Below the pieces are notes generated by a model that had not been told where the DNA came from, made no database searches, and saw nothing but the letters and a program-made list of their open reading frames with translations. From Nocardioides antri (lineage in GTDB: Bacteria > Actinomycetota > Actinomycetes > Propionibacteriales > Nocardioidaceae), in contig NZ_VUJW01000003.1 of NCBI RefSeq assembly GCF_008373765.1, forward strand, positions 744,001 through 808,000: a stretch of DNA of 64,000 nucleotides, given 5' to 3'. Shown one piece after another: positions 51,062 through 60,200 of the stretch. The position numbers and the translations under genes are program-made. Numbering within the stretch: position 1 is the first letter of the stretch; the number at the start of each line of letters is the position of its first letter.

Positions 51062-51750
51062 GCCTGCATCAGCTCGGCCACCCAGGCCGGGACCAGCTCA
51101 CCGGCGCGGCCGTGCCGGGCCTCGTGGAAGAAGTGGCTGCCTTCGCTCGGGACCAGGTTGAGCTCGAGCGTCCGGGCGCCGAAGGCCCTCGCCTGCTGGA
51201 CGAAGCCGGCCGCGGGGTAGACCGCGCCGGAGGTGCCGACCGAGACGAAGAGATCGCAGGCCGCGAGCGCCTCGAAGATGTCGTCCATCCGGTAGGGGAT
51301 CTCGCCGAACCAGACCACGTCCGGCCGGAGGTCGCCCTTCCCGCACGAGCCGCACGGCGGTGCGCCCAGCATCGGGCCCTCCCACCGGACCCGGCCGCCG
51401 CAGCGAATGCAGAGCGCCGAGAGCAGCTCGCCATGCATGTGGACCACCCGCGTCGACCCGGCCCGCTCGTGAAGGTCGTCGATGTTCTGAGTGACCAGAG
51501 TCAGGTCGTCCCCGAGCACCCGCTCGAGGTCGGCGAGCGCGACGTGGGCGGGGTTGGGTACGACGCCGGCCAGCGCCGCTCGCCGCTCGTCGTAGAACCG
51601 GTGCACCGTCTCCGGATCCGCCAGGAACCCCTCCGGCGTCGCCACGTCCTCGACGCGGTGGCCCTCCCACAGCCCGTCGGCGTCGCGGAAGGTCGGCACC
51701 CCGCTCTCGGCGGAGATGCCGGCTCCCGTGAGGACGACGACCCGTGGCAC
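51058..51750 (-). CDS. cobB: NAD-dependent protein deacylase (sirtuin)
   Basis: Sir2-family lysine deacylase of 230 residues. Motifs are GAGISAESGVPTFRDADGLW (NAD binding), TQNIDDLHERAGS, the catalytic His in VVHMHGELLS, four zinc cysteines (CIRCGG and CGSCGKG), RPDVVWFGEIPY and VSVGTSGAVYPAAGF. YDERRAALAG carries the Tyr-Arg pair typical of class III (desuccinylase/deacetylase) sirtuins. The asparaginase gene follows, overlapping by 4 bases. The cobB symbol follows common usage for this class. Confidence 0.93.
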   Translation of the reverse strand: MPRVVVLTGAGISAESGVPTFRDADGLWEGHRVEDVATPEGFLADPETVHRFYDERRAALAGVVPNPAHVALADLERVLGDDLTLVTQNIDDLHERAGSTRVVHMHGELLSALCIRCGGRVRWEGPMLGAPPCGSCGKGDLRPDVVWFGEIPYRMDDIFEALAACDLFVSVGTSGAVYPAAGFVQQARAFGARTLELNLVPSEGSHFFHEARHGRAGELVPAWVAELMQA

Positions 51751-51768
51751 GGCGGCCAGCCTAGGACC

Positions 51769-52170
51769 TCAGCGAATGGCGTCGTACCGCTCCCGGGCGG
51801 CGTGGACCTCGCTCATGTGCGTCTCGGCCCAGCCCTTGATGCCGAGCATGAGGTCCTGGAGGGACGCGCCCAGCGGGGTGAGGGTGTACTCCACGGTGAC
51901 CGGCACCGTCGGCGTGACCGTGCGGGTCACCAGGCCGTCGCGTTCGAGGGAGCGCAGGGTCTGGGTGAGCATCTTCTGGCTCACGCCGGCGAGCCGGCGG
52001 GCGAGCTCGGAGTAGCGGAGCGTGCCGCCGTCGTGGAGCGCGGCGATCGTGAGCGCCACCCACTTGTCGGAGATCCGGCCGAGCAGCTGCCGGCTGGGGC
52101 AGGCGGCGAGGAAGGCGTCGTACTCCTCCTTCGCGCGGGCGCGGCGCTGGGCTGCGGTCATTGTCGGCAT
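51769..52170 (-). CDS. HxlR-family winged-helix regulator
   Basis: About 133 residues of the HxlR fold. CPSRQLLGRISDKWVALTIAAL starts the domain with the redox-type Cys before the first helix, then LRYSELARRLAGVSQKMLTQTLRSLERDGLVTR gives the recognition helix and VEYTLTPLGASL the wing. ATG 52170 is favoured over an in-frame GTG at 52191 because a GGGA lies 8 bases upstream. It is divergent from a quinone-type oxidoreductase gene, a common pairing in which the HxlR protein senses reactive electrophiles and controls the reductase. Confidence 0.9.
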   Translation of the reverse strand: MPTMTAAQRRARAKEEYDAFLAACPSRQLLGRISDKWVALTIAALHDGGTLRYSELARRLAGVSQKMLTQTLRSLERDGLVTRTVTPTVPVTVEYTLTPLGASLQDLMLGIKGWAETHMSEVHAARERYDAIR

Positions 52171-52206
52171 CGGCGGTTCCCTTTCCGGCACCTATCGGCA
52201 ACTAAC

Positions 52207-52220
52207 ACACTTCAAGGTGT
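52207..52220. promoter_or_regulatory. Possible HxlR operator
   Basis: ACACTTCAAGGTGT is an imperfect dyad (ACAC/GTGT arms) in the 128-base divergent region between the HxlR gene and the oxidoreductase gene. An AT-rich stretch (TCTCTATTGGAAAGTTACC) follows. The assignment rests on position only. Confidence 0.4.
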
Positions 52221-52298
52221 CTACTCTCTATTGGAAAGTTACCACGCCCGAGGGTGGTTCTGGAGGCGACAACGAACCACGACCCTCCAGGAGGAACC

Positions 52299-53204
52299 AT
52301 GAGCTCCACGTACCGCGCCGCAGTCGTCCGCGTCCCGGGTGGCCCGGAGGCCATCGAGCTGATCGACCTGCCCGTCCGCCACTCCGGCGCCGGCCAGGTG
52401 CGGGTGCGGATCGAGGCGGCCGGGGTGAACCCGGTCGACCTCGCGGTCGCCGACGGCTACTTCCACTCGATCGGACTGATCGACCAGCCCGAGCACGCCG
52501 GCCTCGGCTGGGACTTCGCCGGCACGGTGATCGAGGCCGGCGACGGCGTCGACCTCACCGTCGGCACCCGGGTCGCCGGGATCGTGCCGGGCCTCGACCG
52601 CGACCTCAGCGGGTACGCCGAGGAGATCGTCGCCCCGCTGGAGTGGATCGCGCCGGTGCCCGACGGCCTCTCGACCGTCGAAGCCGCCACCCTGCCGCTC
52701 AACACGCTGACCGCCGCTCAGGTCGTCGACCTGCTCGGCGACGGCGACGGCCGGCAACTGCTGGTGACCGGCGCTGCCGGTGCCGTCGGTGGGTACGTCG
52801 CGCCGCTCGCGGCCGAGCGCGGCTGGGTCGTCACCGGCCTGGCCCGCGCCGAGGACGAGGCCTTCGTCCGCGGCCTCGGCGTCGCGTTCACCGCGGACGT
52901 GAGTGACGGCTGGGACGCCGTGGCCGACCCCGCCGGGCTCCAGGAGCGCGGGGTCGCGCTGGTGCGAAACGGCGGCGTGTTCGTCGGGGTGCTCCCGCCC
53001 GCGCTCCCCGGGGAGCGGGACATCACCGCGCGCGCCGTCGACGTGACGCCCGACGCGGCGAGGCTCGCCGAGCTGCTCGGACGCGCTGGCCGCGGCGACC
53101 TGCCGGCCCGGGTCCACGCCGAGCTACCGCTGGCCGAGGCCGCCGAGGCACACCGGGCGGTAGCGAAGGGCGGCGTCCGGGGACGCTACGTCCTGCGCCC
53201 GTAA
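52299..53204 (+). CDS. Quinone oxidoreductase-like NADP-dependent MDR enzyme
   Basis: A 301-residue medium-chain dehydrogenase/reductase of the zinc-free quinone-reductase branch. It has QVRVRIEAAGVNPVDLAVADG, HAGLGWDFAGTVIEAGDGVD, LPLNTLTAAQVVDLL, the nucleotide loop LLVTGAAGAVGGYVAPLAAE and the C-terminal HRAVAKGGVRGRYVLRP. No zinc cysteine cluster is seen. The ribosome site AGGAGGAACC precedes ATG 52299. It is divergent from the HxlR regulator and probably detoxifies quinones or reactive carbonyls. Confidence 0.9.
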   Translation: MSSTYRAAVVRVPGGPEAIELIDLPVRHSGAGQVRVRIEAAGVNPVDLAVADGYFHSIGLIDQPEHAGLGWDFAGTVIEAGDGVDLTVGTRVAGIVPGLDRDLSGYAEEIVAPLEWIAPVPDGLSTVEAATLPLNTLTAAQVVDLLGDGDGRQLLVTGAAGAVGGYVAPLAAERGWVVTGLARAEDEAFVRGLGVAFTADVSDGWDAVADPAGLQERGVALVRNGGVFVGVLPPALPGERDITARAVDVTPDAARLAELLGRAGRGDLPARVHAELPLAEAAEAHRAVAKGGVRGRYVLRP

Positions 53205-53215
53205 GCCAGTCCGGC

Positions 53216-54169
53216 TCAGTAGTACCAGGGGTACGGCGACCAGTCCGGCTCGCGCTTCTCGAGGAACTGGTCCCGTCCTTCCTGCGCCTCGTCGGTCATG
53301 TAGGCAAGCCGGGTCGTCTCGCCGGCGAACAGCTGCTGGCCGACGAGGCCGTCGTCGGGCAGGTTGAAGGCGTACTTGAGCATCCGCACGGCCGTGGGGC
53401 TCTTGCCGTTGATGATCCGGCCCCACTCGAGCGCGGTCGCCTCGAGCTCCGCGTGCGGGACGGCCCGGTTGACCGTGCCCATGCGCATGCCGTCCGCGGC
53501 GTCGTACTCCTCGGCGAGGAAGAAGATCTCGCGGGCGTACTTCTGGCCGACCTGGCGGGCGAGGTACGCCGACCCGTAGCCGCCGTCGAACGACCCGACG
53601 TCGGCGTCGGTCTGCTTGAACCGCGCGTGCTCGGCGCTCGCGAGGGTCAGGTCCGCCACCACGTGCAGCGAGTGGCCGCCGCCGGCCGCCCAGCCGGGTA
53701 CGACGCAGAGGACGACCTTGGGCATGAACCGGATGAGTCGCTGGCACTCGAGGATGTGGAGCCGGGCGAGCTTCGCCTTGTCGATCGGGCTGGGCTCCTC
53801 GGCTCCGGTGGCCGTGCTCTCGTGGCTGCCGGCGGCCACAGCCTCGTACTGGTAGCCGGCCTTGCCGCGGATCCGCTGGTCGCCGCCGGTGCAGAAGCTC
53901 CGCTTGCCGTTCTTCGGGGACGGGCCGTTGCCGGTGAGGACCACGCAGCCGACGTCGGCCGACGTACGCGCGTGCTCCAGCGTGCGGAGCAGCTCGTCGA
54001 CGGTGTGGGGGCGGAACGCGTTGAGCACGTCCGGCCGGTCGAACGCGATCCGGACCGTCCCGTGGGCCTTGGCCCGGTGGTACGTCAGGTCGGTGAGGCC
54101 CTCGAACCCGGGGACCTCGTCCCAGGCATCCGGGTCGAACGTCTCCGACACACCCTCGATCGCGCTCAT
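53216..54169 (-). CDS. menB: 1,4-Dihydroxy-2-naphthoyl-CoA synthase
   Basis: Crotonase-fold enzyme of menaquinone synthesis that closes the second ring of O-succinylbenzoyl-CoA, 317 residues. Diagnostic stretches are RIAFDRPDVLNAFRPHTVDEL, RSFCTGGDQRIRGKAGYQYE, VVPGWAAGGGHSLHVVADLTL, DADVGSFDGGYGSAYLARQVG (with the catalytic Asp/Tyr region) and the extended C-terminus EKREPDWSPYPWYY. It is the only menaquinone gene in the window, so the other men genes are elsewhere or nearby outside. A hairpin at 54194-54225 is just upstream of its start. Confidence 0.96.
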   Translation of the reverse strand: MSAIEGVSETFDPDAWDEVPGFEGLTDLTYHRAKAHGTVRIAFDRPDVLNAFRPHTVDELLRTLEHARTSADVGCVVLTGNGPSPKNGKRSFCTGGDQRIRGKAGYQYEAVAAGSHESTATGAEEPSPIDKAKLARLHILECQRLIRFMPKVVLCVVPGWAAGGGHSLHVVADLTLASAEHARFKQTDADVGSFDGGYGSAYLARQVGQKYAREIFFLAEEYDAADGMRMGTVNRAVPHAELEATALEWGRIINGKSPTAVRMLKYAFNLPDDGLVGQQLFAGETTRLAYMTDEAQEGRDQFLEKREPDWSPYPWYY

Positions 54170-54193
54170 GGCGGCGAGGCTATCGAGTCGTCA

Positions 54194-54225
54194 TTGCCAC
54201 CGTGACCGATAGGTCACCCTGGCAA
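54194..54225. terminator. Hairpin between the nitroreductase gene and menB
   Basis: TTGCCACCGTGACC (54194-54207) and GGTCACCCTGGCAA (54212-54225) are inverted copies with two mismatches around a GATA loop. It lies 13 bases after the nitroreductase stop (minus strand) and about 25 bases before the menB start, so it could be a terminator or an operator of menB. Confidence 0.55.
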
Positions 54226-54237
54226 GGACGACCGCGC

Positions 54238-54687
54238 TCAGTCGACGGGCTCCAGCACGAAGACCGGGATCTGGCGGTCGGTCTTCTCCTGGTACGACGC
54301 GTAGGTCGGCCAGGTGGCCACCGCGTGGTCCCACCACTGCTGGCGCTCGTCACCCTCGACCAGCCGAGCGCGGTAGAGCGCGGGCTCGGGGCCGTCCTGG
54401 AGCTGGACGACCGGGTGGGCCAGGAAGTTGGCATACCAGGTCGGGTTCTCGGGCCCGCCGCCGTAGGACGCGATGGCGGCGTACTTCCCGTCCTTCTCCA
54501 CCCGCATCACCGGGTTCTTGCGCAGCTTGCCGGACTTGGCGCCGCGCGAGGTGATGACGACGATGGGCCAGTCGGGGTTGCCGCGCAGGACGTTGGCTTC
54601 CCTGCCTCCGGTCGCCTCGTAGGTCGCGACCTGGTCGCGCACCCACTCGGCCGGGCTGGGCTCGTACTCGCCTTCGAGGAGATCCAT
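54238..54687 (-). CDS. Deazaflavin (F420)-dependent nitroreductase-family protein
   Basis: A 149-residue Ddn-like split-barrel protein. The family outline is VRDQVATYEATGGREANVL, PIVVITSRGAKSGKLRKNPV, YAAIASYGGGPENPTWYANFL and YRARLVEGDERQQWWDHAVA. These proteins use reduced F420 to reduce quinones, menaquinone or nitro compounds. Its neighbour menB may be linked through menaquinone protection, as proposed for Ddn in mycobacteria; that is inference. It is preceded by palindromes at 54749-54812. Confidence 0.9.
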   Translation of the reverse strand: MDLLEGEYEPSPAEWVRDQVATYEATGGREANVLRGNPDWPIVVITSRGAKSGKLRKNPVMRVEKDGKYAAIASYGGGPENPTWYANFLAHPVVQLQDGPEPALYRARLVEGDERQQWWDHAVATWPTYASYQEKTDRQIPVFVLEPVD

Positions 54688-54748
54688 GCCTCAGGCAATG
54701 CCATTGGCCGGTCGATCATTCCCGGCGGTGGGGGGTTGTCCGCCTCTC

Positions 54749-54812
54749 CCACGGGTTGTCGGCCACTGCAACGGCTGACAACCCGTGGAATACCCGGTCG
54801 ACCGGGTATTCC
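54749..54812. repeat. Two adjacent palindromes (12-base stem, then a perfect 26-base palindrome)
   Basis: CCACGGGTTGTC (54749-54760) pairs perfectly with GACAACCCGTGG (54777-54788) around a 16-base loop. Sharing two bases, a perfect palindrome occupies 54787-54812 with centre GGTCGACC and arms GGAATACCC/GGGTATTCC. It lies between the ACT-domain gene and the nitroreductase gene, both on the minus strand. It may be a terminator for the first and an operator for the second. The 139-base gap holds no gene. Confidence 0.75.
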
Positions 54813-54826
54813 GCGCCCCCCGACCG

Positions 54827-55438
54827 TCAGGTCCCGGCGATCGTGACCGCGAGCCCCGAGAGGTGCCCCAGGCGTGCGATCTCGGAGTCGACGAAGTCGG
54901 GACCGCCACGCCGGCCGATCACGATGATCTGGTTGCCGTCGAGCCGGGCGGCGGCGTAGAGGGTGACGTCGTCGTCGGTCTCCGGGTCGAGCCGGGTCGG
55001 GCCCTCGAGCTCGACGAAGTCGAACTTCTCCGGTGCCGCACTGGTGCCCAGCACGACGCCCTTCGCCCGGTGCACGCGCGCTGCCCAGTCGGAGCGGAAC
55101 GTCCGCGGCAGCAGGTGGACCAGCCGGTCGAGCGCCTCCTTGGGCGCGACGGTCAGCTCCTCGACCGCCTCGAGGTCGAGCGTCAGGTTGCCCCCGGCCG
55201 GATAGCGACTGATCCAGACCACGCGCACCCCGTCGATCGCGTTGCACGCCGACACGATCGAGTCGGGCATGGTGCCCTCGGCGGTCTCCAGCAGGACATC
55301 GTCGAGCGCGGTGCCGTCGGACCGTTTCTCCACGATCTCGATCGCCTCGATGTCGCCCCCCGCCATACCGATCGCGGTCGCCACCCTGCCCAAGGACCCC
55401 GGGACGTCAGGCAGCTCGACACGAAGCAGGAAGGGCAT
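54827..55438 (-). CDS. ACT-domain protein
   Basis: A 203-residue protein with an N-terminal ACT domain (about 1-75: LLRVELPDVPGSLGRVATAI and GGDIEAIEIVEKR), the ligand-binding fold of amino-acid-sensing regulators. The C-terminal half (VHRAKGVVLGTSAAPEKFDF, DVTLYAAARLDGNQIIVIGR, DFVDSEIARLGHLSG) is a less familiar, GAF/ligand-like alpha/beta region. No catalytic or DNA-binding domain is present, so it probably acts as a small-molecule sensor or partner. It lies 63 bases downstream of recD on the same strand. Confidence 0.85.
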   Translation of the reverse strand: MPFLLRVELPDVPGSLGRVATAIGMAGGDIEAIEIVEKRSDGTALDDVLLETAEGTMPDSIVSACNAIDGVRVVWISRYPAGGNLTLDLEAVEELTVAPKEALDRLVHLLPRTFRSDWAARVHRAKGVVLGTSAAPEKFDFVELEGPTRLDPETDDDVTLYAAARLDGNQIIVIGRRGGPDFVDSEIARLGHLSGLAVTIAGT

Positions 55439-55501
55439 GCCTGCGAGGCTAGCCGCCCGGTGTTGCGCAGCCGTTTCGGGGCCAGCACCCGGTACGGCGG
55501 G

Positions 55502-57253
55502 TCAGCTGCCCGCGAGCCGCTGCGCGAGACCGGTCGCGCGCTGCGCGCGACGCTCGACCGCCGCGACGACCGACTCCGGGGTGCCGACGACGTGCACGCG
55601 CTCCTTGGCGCGGGTGACCGCGGTGTAGAACAGCTCGCGGGTGAGCAGCGGCGAGTCCTCGGGCGGGAGCAGCAGCGTGACCTCGCCGACCTGGCTGCCC
55701 TGGCTCTTGTGGATCGTCATCGCGTGGAGCGTCTCGACGGCCCCGAGCCGGGCGGTGGCCAGCCACAGGTGCCGGCCGACCCCGGCGATGACGCCCCGCA
55801 GCCGGTCGCCGTCGCGCACGACCACGCCGGTGTCGCCGTTGAACAGCCCGAGACCGTAGTCGTTGGCGGTGACGAGGAGCGGCCGCCCGGCGTACCACTC
55901 GTGCCAGATGGTCGGGTCGCCGGCGGCGTCGGCCAGCAGCCGCTCGGTGAGGCGGTTCCAGTGCGCGACGCCATAGGGGCCGTCGCGGTGGGCGCACAGC
56001 AGCCGATGGGCGTCCATCGCCGCGAGCGCGGCGTCGGCGTCGCCCGCCAGCGCCGCGGAGCGTACGGCGCGCGCGTGCTCGAGCAGCCGCTCCCGGAGTG
56101 TCTCGGCGTGCTCGGCCGGGTCGAACAGGCGCACCCGGTCGTCGCTGCCGTCGAGCAGCGCCAGCACCCGATCGGTCTCTCCCCGGCGCAGCGACTCGGC
56201 CAGCGCGCCGATGCTCTCGCCGAACCGGTGGGTGGTGTGCAGCCCGGTGACGGCGCCGGAGGTGCGGCCGGCGAGCCCCTGCACCAGGTCGGCGAGCACG
56301 GCGCCCGCCTCGACGCTGGCGAGCTGGTCGGCGTCGCCGACCAGGATCAGCCGGGCGTCCGGGCGCACCGCCTCGAGCAGCCGGGCCATCATCGTGAGGG
56401 AGACCATCGAGGTCTCGTCGACGACGACCACGTCGTGGGGCAGCTTGTTGCGCCGGTGGTGGCGGAACCGGTTGCGCGACCCGGGCATCCACCCGAGCAA
56501 CCGGTGGAGGGTGGACGCGGTCAGCCCACCGAGCCGGGCCCGGTCGGCGTCGGTGAAGCGGTCCTCGGCCTGCGCCTCCTGCACCGCCTCCTGCAGCCGG
56601 GCCGACGCCTTGCCGGTCGGCGCGGTGAGCGCGATCCGCAGCGGCTGGTCGGCCTGCTCGGTGAGCAGCGCGAGCAGACCGGCCACCGTCGTGGTCTTGC
56701 CGGTGCCGGGCCCGCCGGTGAGCACCGTCGTCCACTGGCGAGCGGCGGCGAGCGCCGCGGCGCGCTGCTCGGCGTAGCCCTCGGGGAACAGGCGCTCGGC
56801 CGTAGCCGCGAGCGCCGCCTCGTCGACGACCGGCGCAGGCGCGGCGATGCGGGCCAAGAGGTCGTCGCGGACCTGTCCCTCCTCCCGCCAGAACCGGTCG
56901 AGGTAGAGCAGGTCGTCCTCGCAGCGCAGGATCCCGGCAGCCACGAGCGGGCTCGCGTCCACGAGCACCAGCCACCCCGCCGGGTCGGGCCAGGGCAGGT
57001 CCTCGGCGCCGTCGCTCACGGTCAGCCCGGGCAGGTCGACGCACACCGAGCCGTGCCGGGCGGCGCGGACGGTGACCGCGACCGCGAGCGCGACCTCGGC
57101 GGAGGCCTCCCCCGCGAGCGCGCAGATCCGCGCGGCGGCGTGGACATCGGCCGCAGTCAGCAGACCGGCCTGGTTGAACGTCGCGAGCAGTCCAGTGGCG
57201 CCGGCGGCGATCCGGTGGTCGTCACGGTCCTCGACCTCGAACAGCTCGGTCAT
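55502..57253 (-). CDS. recD: Exodeoxyribonuclease V alpha subunit RecD
   Basis: A 583-residue 5'-3' helicase subunit of RecBCD. Motifs are TVLTGGPGTGKTTTVAGLLAL (Walker A), ALTAPTGKASARL, VVVVDETSMVSLTMMARLL (Walker B), LVGDADQLASVEAGAVLADL, HTTHRFGESIGALAE and MTIHKSQGSQVGEVTLLLPP with FYTAVTRAKERVHVVGTPES, all of SF1B type. ATG 57253 overlaps the recB stop by 4 bases; the frame is open to 57364 but within recB. The N-terminal region (about 1-110) is the RecB/C-contacting domain. With RecB and RecC it processes double-strand ends for homologous recombination. Confidence 0.95.
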   Translation of the reverse strand: MTELFEVEDRDDHRIAAGATGLLATFNQAGLLTAADVHAAARICALAGEASAEVALAVAVTVRAARHGSVCVDLPGLTVSDGAEDLPWPDPAGWLVLVDASPLVAAGILRCEDDLLYLDRFWREEGQVRDDLLARIAAPAPVVDEAALAATAERLFPEGYAEQRAAALAAARQWTTVLTGGPGTGKTTTVAGLLALLTEQADQPLRIALTAPTGKASARLQEAVQEAQAEDRFTDADRARLGGLTASTLHRLLGWMPGSRNRFRHHRRNKLPHDVVVVDETSMVSLTMMARLLEAVRPDARLILVGDADQLASVEAGAVLADLVQGLAGRTSGAVTGLHTTHRFGESIGALAESLRRGETDRVLALLDGSDDRVRLFDPAEHAETLRERLLEHARAVRSAALAGDADAALAAMDAHRLLCAHRDGPYGVAHWNRLTERLLADAAGDPTIWHEWYAGRPLLVTANDYGLGLFNGDTGVVVRDGDRLRGVIAGVGRHLWLATARLGAVETLHAMTIHKSQGSQVGEVTLLLPPEDSPLLTRELFYTAVTRAKERVHVVGTPESVVAAVERRAQRATGLAQRLAGS

Positions 57254-60200
57254 CGCCCACCTCCGTCGAGCAGGTCGGACAGCCCGATGGTGAGCGCGGC
57301 CGGCGGCTGCCAGCTGAAGACACCGCACGGCACGCCGTCGACCTCGGGGGTCTCGGGCCCGCACATGCCGCGCACGTAGAGGTAGAGCACGCCGCCGAGG
57401 TGCGTCGCCGGGTCGTAGCCGGGCAGTCGCCAGCGCAGGTAGCGGTGGGCCACGACGGAGTAGAGCAGCGCCTGCAACGGGTAGTGCGAGTGGAGCATCG
57501 CCTCGGTCAGCCGCGCCGGCGCGTAGTCGGCGGCGGTGACCGGCCGGCCGATGTCGCCCAGTCGGTTGGTCTTGTAGTCGACGACGAGGAACCGCCCGGA
57601 CGGCAGCCGCAGGACGGCGTCGATGCTGCCGGACAGGTACCCGCGCAGGGTCTGGTCGGCGAGCGGGGGCTGCTCGAGCCGGTCGGCGTAGGCGACCATC
57701 GGGTCGCCGTCGAGGTGCGTGCGCAGGACGGGCGCCAGGTCCTGGAGGCGGACCTCGCCGTCGGCGCCGGGACGAACCCGCGCGAGGTCACCGCCGACCA
57801 GCGGGATCTCGAAGTCGAGCTCGCGCAGCCGGTCCCGCAGCGGGATCCGGCCCAGCGTCAGCCCGTCGGCGAGCGGGCCGAGCGAGGTCTCCTGCATTGG
57901 CAGCAAGGCCTCGGCGAGCTCGTCGGCGGTGACCTCGGACGGCCACCACCGCAGCTGCTCGTGTACGCGCGTCCGGAGCTCGGCGCGCAGGTCGGGCGCC
58001 CCGGGATCGGCGTGCTCGAGGACCGCGTGGACCAGCGACCCGAAGCCGGCGCCTGCCGGGAGGTCGGCCATCGGCGAGAGCACGTCAGCCAGCTCGACCG
58101 CCGAGGGCTCGGTGACGGGCAGGTCCTCGGCCTCGTCGTCGCCCGGCTCGTCGTCCTTGCCGCGGACCTCCGGCTCGCTGGTCGCGATGGCCTGCTCCTC
58201 GACCCGGATCAGCCCGGAGTACGACGTCCGCCGCCACTCGGTGTCGATCACGCGGTCGAAGACCCGTGCCGCGAGCGGCTCCTCCTCGCGGTCGGGCTCC
58301 GTCAGCCGGTCCTTGGTCGGGCCGGCGATCTCGACGGCAGGCCCGCCGTAGTCGCGCTCGATGGTGCGCAGGATCTCCTGCGCCCGCTCGTCGGACCCGA
58401 CCGGAGCCACCCGCAGGACGTCGCGGGTGCCGGGGCGGCGACCGAAGAGCATGCGGTGCAGGGGTCCCTTCTCGGTGCCCTCGTCAGGCGCCCACCAGGT
58501 GACGACCTGCGACTGCGCACGGGTCAGCGCGACGTAGAGCTTGCGGAGCTCCTCGCCTGCCTCCTCCGCCCGGTGCGCCTCGACGCTGGCCGCCCACTGG
58601 CGACCGCTGCCGGCGACGTCGATGAGCCGGCGCAGCCTGCCGGGGTCGGAGCGGTCGTGGAAGAGCGCCGTCTGGAGCTCGCGCTCGTAGCCGGCGTAGA
58701 GGTAGGGGAGGTAGACGATGGGGTACTCGAGGCCCTTGCTGCCGTGGATGGTGACGATCTGCACGGCGCGCGCGTCGGAGTCGAGCCGCCGCGGCCGCTC
58801 GCCCGCCGCGACCCGGAGCCGCTCGTCGCGGAACCACTCGAGCAGCGCGGTCAGGCCGAGCCGCTGGCTCACCGCCTGCTGGTGCAGCAGCTGACCGAGG
58901 TGGCGCAGGTCGGTCAGCAGCCGCTCGCCACCGACCCGGCCGAGGATCCGGCTGCTCAGGCCGCGCTCCTCGAGCGACTCGACGAGCGCAGCGACGCCGC
59001 GGGTGCGGACCAGGATCGCACCGTCCCGCAGGTCGTCGGCCACCTCGCCGGTGAGGGCGTCGCCACCGGCGACCAGCCCCGGCACGTCGTAGCCGAAGAA
59101 GCACGTCAGCGCCGCCGACCGCACCAGCTGCGGCCGGTGCGGGGCGTCGAGTGCCTTGAGCAGTGCCAGCCAGTCGTCGGCCGCCGGGGTCAGGAAGACG
59201 TCGCCGCCGCCGTTGAGGACGACGGGCACACCGCGCTTCTGCAGCGCCGACTCCACCATCCCGCCGTGGAGGCGGTCGGCGACGAGGACCGCGACGTGGT
59301 GGGCGCGGACCGGGTCGCCGTCCCAGGTCGCGCCGGACTCCAGCAGCGCCACCACGTCGCCGGCGAGGTCGGCCGCGATCCGCTCCCGGGCGGACCACCA
59401 CCGGATCAGGCCGTCCTTGAGCTTGAAGTCGTCGCGGGTCAGCTGCCGGATCCGGAACGGCGCCGGGCAGGGAGCGCCGACCAGCCGGGACTCCGCGTGG
59501 GACGCGGCGACCGGGTGGACCACGATGTCGGCGGACCCCAGCCCGGCGTTGCCGAGGGTCGCGTTGAACTTGTCGACGAGGGGTGCGTCGGACCGCCGGT
59601 TGGTGCCGAGGGTCGCGCGAGTGCCGGCCTGCCGGGAAGCGAGGAGGTAGGTGTCGACGTCGCCGCCGCGGAAGCCGTAGATCGCCTGCTTGGGGTCGCC
59701 GATGAGGATCAGCGTCCCGTGACCGTGGAACGCCCGCTCGAGCACCTGCCACTGCACGGGGTCGGTGTCCTGGAACTCGTCGACGAGGACGATCCGCCAC
59801 CGGTTGCGCATCCGCACGCGGGCGGGGGCGTCGTCCTGCTCGAGCGCGTGGGCGAGCCGGGCGAGGAGGTCGTCGTAGGACTGGATGCCGAGGCGCTGCT
59901 TGCGTCGCTCGACCTCGCCGCGGACGCGCTGCGCGAAGTCGGCGCGCGCGGCTGCCACCGGGTGGGACGCGTCGGTCGGCGCGAGGTCGACGTTCTGGTG
60001 GAGCACCGCCTCGCGGCCGATGGCGGCGGCGGTGGCGCGGTCGACGAGAGGAGCGGAGGTACGCCGTCCGTGGTCGGCCAGGTAGAGGTCGTCGACCACC
60101 TCGAGCACCAGCTCGTCGAGCGACTCGACCAAGGTGGCGGACGTGTCGCTCTCGCTCGCGACACCGAGCGACCGGAGGACGACGTGGCAGAACTGGTGGG

